Shown here: positions 1 through 5,967 of the stretch, piece by piece
Position numbering within the stretch: position 1 is the first letter of the stretch
Layout of the letters: the number at the start of each line of letters is the position of its first letter
Assembly: GCA_964595785.1 (NCBI GenBank)
Contig: CAZQRO010000097.1
Span: 1 to 6,383, forward strand
Length of the DNA: 6,383 bases
Direction: 5' to 3'
Source of the DNA: Bovifimicola sp964595785
Lineage (GTDB): Bacteria; Bacillota; Clostridia; Lachnospirales; Lachnospiraceae
The notes under the pieces: generated by a model
The model's database searches: none
Told to the model about the DNA's origin: nothing
The model's input: only the letters and a program-made list of their open reading frames with translations
Translations under genes and position numbers: made by a program

Positions 1-138
1 ATGGCAGCGATGGATTCAGCTACAAGCAATGCAGATGATATTATCGCAAATTTGTCATTAATGTATAACAGAGCAAGACAGGGTTCAATTACACAGGAAT
101 TAACAGAAATTATAGCTGGTGCAGAAGCTATCAGCTAA
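1..138 (+). CDS. atpG: F1Fo ATP synthase gamma subunit, C-terminal fragment (5' end outside window)
   Basis: The frame is open from the first base and ends at TAA 136-138, giving 45 residues. They match the C-terminal helix of the gamma subunit: AAMDSATSNADDII near the start, then YNRARQGSITQEL and EIIAGAEA, the family's conserved end. Gamma is the rotor shaft that turns inside the alpha3-beta3 ring of F1 and couples proton or sodium flow to ATP synthesis. The ATG at base 1 is an internal methionine of the usual RMAAM motif, not the true start, so the gene continues upstream of the window. It lies 35 bases before atpD in the standard atp order (A-G-D-C), which confirms the assignment. It is certainly truncated by the window edge, and nothing suggests a pseudogene. 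Confidence 0.96.
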   Translation: MAAMDSATSNADDIIANLSLMYNRARQGSITQELTEIIAGAEAIS

Positions 139-173
139 TACAGATAATAAAAAATAACGTAAGGAGTGAGAGA

Positions 174-1580
174 ATGGCAGAGAATAATGCAGGTAAGGAA
201 TGCATAGGAAAAATCACTCAAATTATTGGTGCCGTACTTGATATCAAGTTCAGCGCCGGTAATCTTCCTGAAATATATGACGCAATTAATATAGATGCAA
301 AAAATGGAAGACTTGTTGTGGAAGTAGCACAGCATCTTGGTGATGATACTGTTAGATGTATTGCCATGGGACCAACCGACGGACTTGTAAGGGGAATGGA
401 AGCAGCAGCTACCGGCGCTCCGATTACCGTACCGGTTGGTGAGAATACATTGGGCAGAATGTTCAACGTACTTGGTAATCCTATAGATAATATTGCACCG
501 CCTGAAGGTGTGGATTACCTTCCTATTCATAGAAAAGCTCCGGATTTCGCAGAACAGTCGACAGAAACAGAGATACTTGAAACGGGTATCAAAGTTGTAG
601 ATTTACTTTGCCCTTATCAAAAGGGTGGTAAAATCGGTTTGTTCGGCGGTGCCGGTGTAGGTAAGACCGTATTAATTCAGGAATTAATTAGAAATATTGC
701 CACAGAACATGGTGGATACTCAGTATTTACAGGTGTTGGTGAGAGAACAAGAGAAGGCAATGACCTTTACTACGAAATGAAGGAGTCAGGCGTTATTAAT
801 AAGACCACAATGGTATTTGGTCAGATGAATGAGCCGCCGGGAGCCAGAATGAGAGTTGGTCTTACAGGACTTACAATGGCAGAATACTTTAGAGATCAGG
901 GTGGCAAGGATGTATTGTTATTCATTGATAACATTTTCCGTTTCACTCAGGCAGGTTCAGAAGTATCAGCCGTTTTAGGACGTATGCCTTCAGCAGTTGG
1001 TTATCAGCCGACACTCCAGACAGAGATGGGTGCTTTACAGGAAAGAATTACTTCTACTAAGAATGGTTCTATTACATCAGTTCAGGCTGTATATGTACCT
1101 GCCGATGACTTAACTGACCCGGCACCTGCTACAACATTTGCACATTTGGATGCTACAACAGTATTATCACGTTCAATTGTTGAGTTAGGTATTTATCCTG
1201 CTGTCGACCCGCTTGAATCAACATCAAGAATTCTTGACCCTAAGATTGTTGGTGAAGAGCATTATAAAGTTGCCAGAGGTGTTCAGGAAATTCTTCAGAA
1301 ATATAAAGAATTACAGGATATTATTGCTATTCTTGGTATGGATGAATTATCAGAAGAAGATAAATTAGTTGTTGCCAGAGCAAGAAAGGTACAGAAGTTC
1401 TTATCGCAGCCTTTCAATGTGGCAGTACAGTTCACGGGTGTGGAAGGAAAATATGTTCCGCTTAGTGAAACAATCAGAAGTTTCAAAGAAATTCTCGAAG
1501 GCAAACATGATGATATTCCGGAAAGTTATTTCTTAAATGCAGGAAGCATTGACGATGTAATTGCAAGAGCTAAGAACTAA
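174..1580 (+). CDS. atpD: F1Fo ATP synthase beta subunit (catalytic)
   Basis: This 468-residue protein has the normal length for the beta subunit, which carries the catalytic nucleotide sites of F1 on the cytoplasmic face of the membrane. The N-terminal beta-barrel spans roughly residues 10-85. The nucleotide-binding domain holds the Walker A motif GGAGVGKT at 158-165 (Lys164), the catalytic glutamate in GERTREG (Glu190) and Walker B LLFIDN ending at Asp252. The ATPase alpha/beta signature PAVDPLESTS is at 342-351. The C-terminal helical domain has the DELSEED motif at 390-396, which contacts gamma and epsilon. All key residues are present. The ATG at 174 is set by AAGGAG at 161-166, seven bases upstream. 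Spacings of 35 bases from atpG and 29 bases to atpC fit a single operon transcript. The coupling ion cannot be read from this subunit. Confidence 0.99.
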   Translation: MAENNAGKECIGKITQIIGAVLDIKFSAGNLPEIYDAINIDAKNGRLVVEVAQHLGDDTVRCIAMGPTDGLVRGMEAAATGAPITVPVGENTLGRMFNVLGNPIDNIAPPEGVDYLPIHRKAPDFAEQSTETEILETGIKVVDLLCPYQKGGKIGLFGGAGVGKTVLIQELIRNIATEHGGYSVFTGVGERTREGNDLYYEMKESGVINKTTMVFGQMNEPPGARMRVGLTGLTMAEYFRDQGGKDVLLFIDNIFRFTQAGSEVSAVLGRMPSAVGYQPTLQTEMGALQERITSTKNGSITSVQAVYVPADDLTDPAPATTFAHLDATTVLSRSIVELGIYPAVDPLESTSRILDPKIVGEEHYKVARGVQEILQKYKELQDIIAILGMDELSEEDKLVVARARKVQKFLSQPFNVAVQFTGVEGKYVPLSETIRSFKEILEGKHDDIPESYFLNAGSIDDVIARAKN

Positions 1581-1609
1581 TCTTTCAGTAAAAGAAAGGA
1601 ATTGAGTCT

Positions 1610-2020
1610 ATGGAAGAAAAAAAATTATTTGAACTCGAAATTATTACGCCTGACCGTCAGTTTTATGAAGGGAAGGCATCATTTCTTGAAATGTCTACCA
1701 GCGAAGGAAACATCGGTGTGTACAAGGACCATATTCCATTGACATGCATACTTGTTCCGGGTATGGTAAAAATCTATGAGGAGGGCAGTGACGAATCTAA
1801 AAAAGCCATTGTCCATGCGGGATTTGTGGAAATTCTTCAGGATAAGGTGACTATTATGGCAGAGGTTGCAGAATGGCCTGATGAGATAGACATAAACAGA
1901 GCAGAAGAAGCTAGAATACGAGCAGAAAGAAGAATTGAAGAAGGTGGCGAAGGTGTTAATATTGAACGTGCCGAAGCAGCCCTTCGACGTTCACTTGCAA
2001 GAATTGAAGCTTTAAAATAA
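1610..2020 (+). CDS. atpC: F1Fo ATP synthase epsilon subunit
   Basis: This 136-residue protein is typical in length for epsilon, the rotor subunit that binds gamma and the c-ring and can restrain ATP hydrolysis. Residues 1 to about 88 form the N-terminal beta-sandwich, recognised by FELEIITPDRQFYEG and by EGNIGVYKDHIPLT with its usual G-x-x-G-V-x-x-x-H pattern. Residues from about 94 to the end form the two-helix hairpin, rich in Arg, Glu and Ala, containing INRAEEARIRAERRI and RAEAALRRSLARIEALK. This arm is the part that can extend to block rotation. GAAAGGA at 1594-1600 supports the ATG at 1610, nine bases downstream. It is the last gene of the atp operon, and a strong terminator follows within 25 bases. 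Eight consecutive A residues occur near the start (1617-1624). Confidence 0.98.
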   Translation: MEEKKLFELEIITPDRQFYEGKASFLEMSTSEGNIGVYKDHIPLTCILVPGMVKIYEEGSDESKKAIVHAGFVEILQDKVTIMAEVAEWPDEIDINRAEEARIRAERRIEEGGEGVNIERAEAALRRSLARIEALK

Positions 2021-2044
2021 AAAAGAGCAGTAGAGTGATTAAAC

Positions 2045-2098
2045 ACTCCCTTTTATGAGAATACTTTTATAAAGTATTTTTAAGAAAGGGAGTTTTTT
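2045..2098 (+). terminator. Rho-independent terminator of the atp operon, overlapping the next gene's Shine-Dalgarno
   Basis: ACTCCCTTT (2045-2053) pairs perfectly with AAAGGGAGT (2085-2093), and the T-run 2093-2098 follows directly. Inside the loop a second stem, AATACTTT (2060-2067) with AAAGTATT (2071-2078), closes on a three-base loop. The position 24 bases after the atpC stop fits the end of the ATP synthase operon. The outer 3' arm contains AAAGGGAG, the only plausible ribosome-binding site for the gene starting at 2100. Read on the opposite strand, the stem is not followed by a T-run, so termination is expected in the + direction only. Confidence 0.85.
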
Positions 2099-2099
2099 A

Positions 2100-2648
2100 A
2101 TGAAGAAAATATTATATGGACTTGGTATAGTGCTGGCTGTTGTTTTAACGCAGCAGATATATGAGAAAATAGTACCGGAAAAAAGTGTAAACGCATCAGC
2201 AGAGGCAAGTGTTTCAATGGAAAAAATATTTGATGAATATAGTGTTCATGAGGTAGGGTGTGACATAGAAGGATATTATTATAAGAAATTAATAGAAGAT
2301 ACAATGTCAGATATAATTAAAGGTAAGAAAAAATATTCCGTAGAAGAAGATGCATCAGATGATTTTTCAAATAATCTCTATATGGTAACTAAGGGAAAGA
2401 TGTATGGGGAAATAAGCATTAGCCAGCAGGAAAAAATATCAGAAAAACTAATGAAAGAATTAGAGGCAAAAAAAGTATTTTCGAGTGATAAAGATAATTT
2501 TAGTATATATGCATATTCAGATATTATAAATGATTATGTTGCAATTGGAAACGAAAAGATAAATGTTAATGTTGCATTTTTGTATGATGAAGAGGCAAAT
2601 GCTACTAATGTGTATATTGGCAGTCCGATAGTTAACTATGATTATTAA
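2100..2648 (+). CDS. Hypothetical protein with N-terminal signal or membrane-anchor segment
   Basis: I do not recognise this 182-residue protein. It opens with MKK, followed by a hydrophobic stretch at about residues 4-17 (ILYGLGIVLAVVLT), so it is probably exported or anchored by its N-terminus. A possible signal-peptidase site after VNASA (near residue 34) lies far from the hydrophobic core, so an uncleaved anchor looks more likely. The rest is hydrophilic, Lys/Glu-rich and partly helical in character (about residues 100-125), ending in a hydrophobic, strand-like part (NVNVAFLYDEE, NVYIGSPIVNYDY). There is one cysteine, near residue 54. The Shine-Dalgarno AAAGGGAG (2085-2092) lies seven bases before the ATG, inside the atp terminator's 3' arm. 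No convincing promoter lies between atpC and this start, so expression may depend on read-through. Function is unknown, and its position after atpC does not show a role in ATP synthase. Confidence 0.8.
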   Translation: MKKILYGLGIVLAVVLTQQIYEKIVPEKSVNASAEASVSMEKIFDEYSVHEVGCDIEGYYYKKLIEDTMSDIIKGKKKYSVEEDASDDFSNNLYMVTKGKMYGEISISQQEKISEKLMKELEAKKVFSSDKDNFSIYAYSDIINDYVAIGNEKINVNVAFLYDEEANATNVYIGSPIVNYDY

Positions 2649-2676
2649 AATACCATCAAATTTATACTATATTTAT

Positions 2677-2705
2677 TTGACATAAAAAAATATTTATAAT
2701 ATATT
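2677..2705 (+). promoter_or_regulatory. Sigma-A-type promoter for the AI-2E family gene
   Basis: A consensus -35 TTGACA (2677-2682) is followed after exactly 17 bases by TATATT (2700-2705), one mismatch from the consensus -10. The predicted start of transcription is near 2712, giving a leader of about 36-39 bases. A better-looking TATAAT at 2695-2700 is only 12 bases from the -35 and is therefore not the likely partner. This separates the membrane-protein gene from the upstream hypothetical gene. Confidence 0.75.
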
Positions 2706-2747
2706 TATATCATTACCATTTAGTGTAATAAAGAAAGGTATAGGTAT

Positions 2748-3902
2748 GTGATGAATCTGTCAAAAAATAGTATAAAAAAAATAATCTTTATTCTGTGTTC
2801 GGTAGTTCTTTTTTATGAGATTTTAGAAAATCTTGGTGCGATAGCAGGCACTTTTGATAAGACATTTGCATTGTTTTTTCCATTTATTTTAGGTGGAGCC
2901 ATAGCATTTGTTATTAATGTGCCGATGCGTCAGATAGAGAAACATTTATTTGCAAAGAGAACGTCAGCAAAAGCAAATAGGTTACGAAGAATATTAGCAT
3001 TATTGCTGACAATGATGGTATTTCTGCTGGTGGTATCATTGGCAGTTGGTATTGTAGTTCCTGAAGTATCAAGAACGGTAAGCGATTTGGCAGGTAAGGC
3101 ACCTGATGCCATAGATGAGGGAATTAAGAAATTAGAGAATCTGGCAGAGGATTATCCGGAGATTAAACAAAAAATTTCAGATCTTGAGATAGACTGGGGA
3201 AAAACAACATCTACTATAGTATCGATGTTAAAAAATGGGGCAGGAACCGTAGTTAATTCAGGGATTGGAATTGTGAGTGATGTTCTAGGTGGAATAGTAA
3301 CGTTTTTTATTGCACTTGTGTTTGCTATATATATATTATTCCAGAAAGAGAAATTATCCAGTCAGATTAAACAGATTTTATATTCTTTTATTAAGAGAGA
3401 TGCAGCAGATATGATTATTAAAATGGGAAATGTGTCAAGTCAGACGTTTGCTAATTTTCTTTCAGGACAGTTTTTAGAGGCATGCATACTTGGAAGTATG
3501 TTCTTTATTACAATGACAATTATAGGTTTGCCATATGCACTGATGATGGGAGTATTAATTGCCATAACGGCACTTATACCTATTGTGGGGGCGTTTTTAG
3601 GCTGTATAATAGGTGCGTTTCTTATACTTATTGATAGTCCGGTAAAGGCATTGATATTTGTAGCTATGTTTCTTGTATTACAGCAGCTGGAAGGAAATCT
3701 CATATATCCACATGTAGTGGGAAGTTCTGTTGGACTGCCATCTATATGGGTATTGGTTGCAGTCACAATTGGCGGAAAAATGATGGGAATCTTAGGTATG
3801 CTTATTTTTATTCCAATCTGTTCAATTTTATATGCACTATTTAGAGAAGTAGTTAAGAAGAGACTTAGAGAGAAAAAAGTACCGGAAGATTTGTATAAAT
3901 AA
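2748..3902 (+). CDS. AI-2E family transporter (PerM/YtvI-like polytopic membrane protein)
   Basis: This 384-residue integral membrane protein has the layout of the AI-2E transport family. Hydrophobic segments lie near residues 11-29, 38-58 and 82-104, followed by a soluble segment at about 105-165 (SDLAGKAPDAIDEGIKKLE and onward). Further membrane segments lie at about 172-198, 242-294 (two), 299-312 and 332-366. The family's conserved C-terminal block is clear: DSPVKAL, QQLEGNLIYPHVVG, VGLPSIWVL and GILGMLIFIP. Despite the family name, many members do not move autoinducer-2 and some export ions or other solutes, so the substrate is open; no lux gene is nearby. The start is ambiguous. GTG 2748 is nine bases after AAAGG (2734-2738), while the adjacent in-frame ATG 2751 is six bases after AGG (2742-2744). 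The ends differ by one residue. It has its own promoter. Confidence 0.93.
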   Translation: MMNLSKNSIKKIIFILCSVVLFYEILENLGAIAGTFDKTFALFFPFILGGAIAFVINVPMRQIEKHLFAKRTSAKANRLRRILALLLTMMVFLLVVSLAVGIVVPEVSRTVSDLAGKAPDAIDEGIKKLENLAEDYPEIKQKISDLEIDWGKTTSTIVSMLKNGAGTVVNSGIGIVSDVLGGIVTFFIALVFAIYILFQKEKLSSQIKQILYSFIKRDAADMIIKMGNVSSQTFANFLSGQFLEACILGSMFFITMTIIGLPYALMMGVLIAITALIPIVGAFLGCIIGAFLILIDSPVKALIFVAMFLVLQQLEGNLIYPHVVGSSVGLPSIWVLVAVTIGGKMMGILGMLIFIPICSILYALFREVVKKRLREKKVPEDLYK

Positions 3903-3967
3903 CATATCGCAAATGGAGATATTGTGTTTTTAGATAGATGATTAAGGGTCTGGATGGAATATTTTTA

Positions 3968-3996
3968 TTGACAAATGGCAATAATTAATATATAGT
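3968..3996 (+). promoter_or_regulatory. Sigma-A-type promoter for nifS-nifU
   Basis: A consensus -35 TTGACA (3968-3973) is followed after exactly 17 bases by the -10 TATAGT (3991-3996). The expected start of transcription is near 4003, giving a leader of about 75 bases before nifS. The -10 box falls in the left arm of the perfect hairpin at 3992-4031, so promoter and terminator or operator share sequence. Confidence 0.7.
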
Positions 3997-4035
3997 ATTT
4001 CATATCATAGCAATATGATATGAAATACTATTTTT
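3992..4035 (+). terminator. 18-bp perfect hairpin with GCAA loop and T-run: terminator and/or operator
   Basis: Bases 3992-4009 pair without mismatch with 4014-4031, closed by the GNRA-type tetraloop GCAA (4010-4013), and the run TTTTT (4031-4035) follows. For transcripts arriving from the AI-2E gene this is a credible intrinsic terminator, although its stem is AT-rich with only three G-C pairs. Its left arm contains the -10 box of the nifS promoter. As DNA it is a near-symmetric dyad covering about -11 to +29 of that promoter and could equally be a repressor-binding site. The sequence cannot decide between the two roles, and both may hold. Confidence 0.65.
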
Positions 4036-4077
4036 GATTTAATTTATTTAATATTAAAGGTACGGAGGAATATATAT

Positions 4078-5265
4078 ATGGATAAAAAAATTATTTATAT
4101 GGATAATGCGGCAACTACACCTGTAAAAAGGGAAGTTCTTAATGCAATGATGCCGTATTTTACTGAGAAATTCGGTAATCCATCAAGTATTTATGGTATA
4201 TCATCGGAGAATAAAAGGGATATCACAGTGGCAAGAGATATAATTGCAAAAGCAATTAATACAGATTCTGCAAATATTTATTTCACGGCAGGAGGTTCTG
4301 AAAGTGACAACTGGGCATTAAAGGCAGCAGCAGAAGCATATGGGAATAAGGGTAAACATATTATTACGTCGAAGATTGAACATCATGCCATTCTGCATAC
4401 ATGTGAATATCTAGAGAAACATGGTTTTGAAATTACTTATCTGGATGTGGACGAGAATGGTATCGTGGATTTGAAACAGTTAGAGGAAAGCATAAGACCG
4501 GATACCATACTTATATCTGTGATGTTTGCAAATAATGAAATTGGGACAATTGAACCTATTTCAGAGATAGGTTCAATTGCAAAGAAACACGGAGTGTTGT
4601 TCCATACTGATGCAGTTCAGGCATTTACCCAGATACCAATAGATGTAGAAAAACTGAATATAGATATGATGTCAGCAAGCGGACATAAGATAAACGGACC
4701 AAAGGGAATAGGTTTTCTATATATTAGAAAAGGAGTAAAAATCAGGTCATTCGTTCATGGTGGTGCCCAGGAGAGGAGCAGGAGAGCTGGAACAGAGAAT
4801 GTGCCGGGAATAATAGGAATGGCAAAAGCTGCGGAATTAGCTGTGTCAGATTTAGAAGAGAGGACGGCTAAGGAAATAGATATAAGAAACCATATAATTG
4901 AAAGAATCAGCAAAGAAATACCTTTTGCAAAATTAAATGGAGACAGAGACAGACGTCTCCCTAATAATATTAATTTTAGTTTCAGATTCATTGAAGGTGA
5001 ATCAATGCTCATAATGTTAGATTCTAATGGAATATGCGCTTCAAGCGGTTCAGCATGTACATCAGGAGCATTAGACCCTTCTCATGTATTGCTTGCGATT
5101 GGTCTGCCACATGAAATAGCTCATGGTTCACTCAGACTTACGATTTCAGATGAAACTACTATAGAAGAAGCAGATTTTGTAGTAGATAAGTTAAAAGAAA
5201 TTGTAAAACGTCTGCGTGAAATGTCACCATTATATGAAGATTTTTGTGCAAAAGAGAAGAAATAG
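4078..5265 (+). CDS. nifS: Cysteine desulfurase, NifS/IscS type (group I)
   Basis: This 395-residue PLP enzyme converts cysteine to alanine and holds the sulfur as a persulfide for delivery to the scaffold in cytoplasmic iron-sulfur cluster assembly. The opening IYMDNAATTP is the family's first motif. His103 in EHHAI stacks on the cofactor, and Asp178 in HTDAVQ contacts its pyridine nitrogen. Lys204 in SGHKINGPKG is the Schiff-base lysine. Cys327 in SSGSACTSG, on the long mobile loop, is the sulfur carrier; PSHVL and AHGSLRLT follow as expected. Every key residue is present. GGAGG (4064-4068), nine bases upstream, sets the ATG at 4078. It has its own promoter and is followed after 89 bases by nifU. 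No nitrogenase gene is in view, so this is probably the housekeeping system of Clostridia; iscS would be an equally fair name. Confidence 0.97.
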   Translation: MDKKIIYMDNAATTPVKREVLNAMMPYFTEKFGNPSSIYGISSENKRDITVARDIIAKAINTDSANIYFTAGGSESDNWALKAAAEAYGNKGKHIITSKIEHHAILHTCEYLEKHGFEITYLDVDENGIVDLKQLEESIRPDTILISVMFANNEIGTIEPISEIGSIAKKHGVLFHTDAVQAFTQIPIDVEKLNIDMMSASGHKINGPKGIGFLYIRKGVKIRSFVHGGAQERSRRAGTENVPGIIGMAKAAELAVSDLEERTAKEIDIRNHIIERISKEIPFAKLNGDRDRRLPNNINFSFRFIEGESMLIMLDSNGICASSGSACTSGALDPSHVLLAIGLPHEIAHGSLRLTISDETTIEEADFVVDKLKEIVKRLREMSPLYEDFCAKEKK

Positions 5266-5284
5266 TAAACAGGGAAACATTAAC

Positions 5285-5333
5285 ATATAACGATGTTGAA
5301 AACAAAATATATATTTTGATCAAAACGTCATAT
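5285..5333. repeat. Nested palindromes in the nifS-nifU spacer
   Basis: The 89-base spacer contains the perfect 16-base palindrome CAAAATATATATTTTG (5303-5318), overlapped by the perfect 12-base palindrome TTTTGATCAAAA (5314-5325). Outside these, ATATAACG (5285-5292) can pair with CGTCATAT (5326-5333) with a single mismatch. Together they could fold into a branched structure in the nifSU message. There is no T-run, so termination is not expected, and no well-spaced promoter is visible here. Confidence 0.45.
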
Positions 5334-5354
5334 AAAGAGAAAGAAGGATAGCAT

Positions 5355-5792
5355 ATGTATAGTGAAAAAGTTATGGATCATTTTCAAAATCCAAGAAATG
5401 TGGGAGAAATAGAGAATGCCAGTGGTGTTGGAACCGTAGGCAATGCCAAATGCGGAGATATCATGAGAATTTATCTTGATATTGATGATAATGAAGTGAT
5501 AAAGGACTGCAAATTCAAGACATTTGGATGTGGGGCGGCTGTTGCAACAAGCAGTATGGCAACTGAACTTGTAAAAGGCAAGAATATAAAAGATGCACTT
5601 CATATTACTAATAAAGCAGTAATGGAGGCGCTTGATGGACTTCCGCCGGTGAAAGTTCACTGTTCTCTGTTAGCAGAGGAGGCAATCCATGCTGCACTTT
5701 GGGATTATGCAGAGAAGAATAATATAAGTATAGAAGGTCTTGAAAAACCTAAGTCAGATATAAGTGAAGGTGAAGAGGAAGAAGATTACTAA
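5355..5792 (+). CDS. nifU: Iron-sulfur cluster assembly scaffold, NifU/IscU type
   Basis: This 145-residue protein is the scaffold on which sulfur from the desulfurase and iron are joined into a cluster. It has only the IscU-like N-terminal domain and lacks the extra ferredoxin and Nfu domains of nitrogen-fixer NifU. The three cluster cysteines are Cys33 (NAKCGD, with Asp35), Cys59 (TFGCGAA) and Cys103 (VHCSLLAEEAI). An additional Cys52 is not a canonical ligand. LPPVK at 96-100, the segment bound by the HscA chaperone in proteobacteria, is kept just before His102-Cys103. The C-terminal tail from about residue 134 is acidic (SEGEEEEDY). AGAAGG at 5342-5347 lies seven bases before the ATG. Position and pairing with nifS indicate co-transcription from the promoter near 3968. 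No terminator is evident after its stop. Confidence 0.97.
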   Translation: MYSEKVMDHFQNPRNVGEIENASGVGTVGNAKCGDIMRIYLDIDDNEVIKDCKFKTFGCGAAVATSSMATELVKGKNIKDALHITNKAVMEALDGLPPVKVHCSLLAEEAIHAALWDYAEKNNISIEGLEKPKSDISEGEEEEDY

Positions 5793-5798
5793 GAATTA

Positions 5799-5827
5799 TT
5801 GAAAAAATTGTAAATTTAAACTATAAT
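5799..5827 (+). promoter_or_regulatory. Sigma-A-type promoter for the Rrf2-family gene
   Basis: The -35 TTGAAA (5799-5804) is followed after exactly 17 bases by a perfect -10 TATAAT (5822-5827), beginning seven bases after the nifU stop. The predicted transcription start near 5834 would leave an untranslated leader of about 130 bases before the regulator. This suggests the regulator is expressed at least partly independently of nifSU. Confidence 0.75.
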
Positions 5828-5864
5828 AAATGTAATATGTAGTCTTAGAAAGGTCATGGATTTG

Positions 5865-5952
5865 AGAGCCAAAGAATTTCCGATAAGAAAAATCTTTGGC
5901 TCTATAAGTTTGTGTCGGAGCAAAAACTTGAGATGCGCAAAAAAACAGCGCA
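5865..5952 (+). promoter_or_regulatory. Structured leader of the Rrf2-family gene (candidate regulatory RNA)
   Basis: AGAGCCAAAGA (5865-5875) pairs perfectly over 11 bases with TCTTTGGCTCT (5893-5903), leaving a 17-base loop. Loop bases TCCGA (5879-5883) are complementary to TCGGA (5915-5919), and flanking G-U pairs could extend this to seven, allowing an H-type pseudoknot. Further on, TGCGC (5934-5938) and GCGCA (5948-5952) form a five-pair hairpin ending six bases before the GAGGA Shine-Dalgarno. No T-run follows the large hairpin, so it is not a plain terminator. It matches no riboswitch class that I recognise. The 11-bp stem is certain as sequence; any function is inference. Confidence 0.45.
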
Positions 5953-5967
5953 GAAATGAGGAAAAAA

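Noticed and set aside
135..530. Long open frame on the - strand opposite atpD
   Set aside because: It overlaps the unmistakable beta subunit, has an unnatural composition and no recognisable motif; it is a shadow of the coding strand.
2677..2700. TATAAT at 2695-2700 as the -10 of the TTGACA at 2677
   Set aside because: The spacer would be only 12 bases; TATATT at 2700-2705 gives the standard 17.
3440..3766. 108-codon open frame on the - strand inside the AI-2E gene
   Set aside because: It lies wholly opposite conserved membrane segments of a clear family member and shows no independent coding features.
2748..3902. Autoinducer-2 quorum-sensing role for the AI-2E family protein
   Set aside because: The family name is historical, members have varied substrates, and no lux or lsr gene is present; a quorum-sensing claim is not supported.
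3904..3922. ATATC/GATAT hairpin right after the AI-2E stop as a terminator
   Set aside because: It has only five A-T-rich pairs with a nine-base loop; the 18-bp hairpin at 3992-4031 is a far better terminator.
5328..5660. 110-codon open frame on the - strand opposite nifU
   Set aside because: It overlaps the cluster-ligand region of a well-conserved scaffold gene and resembles nothing known.
4078..5792. Nitrogen-fixation gene cluster
   Set aside because: The NifS/NifU pair is the clostridial housekeeping type with a single-domain NifU, and no nitrogenase gene is visible.
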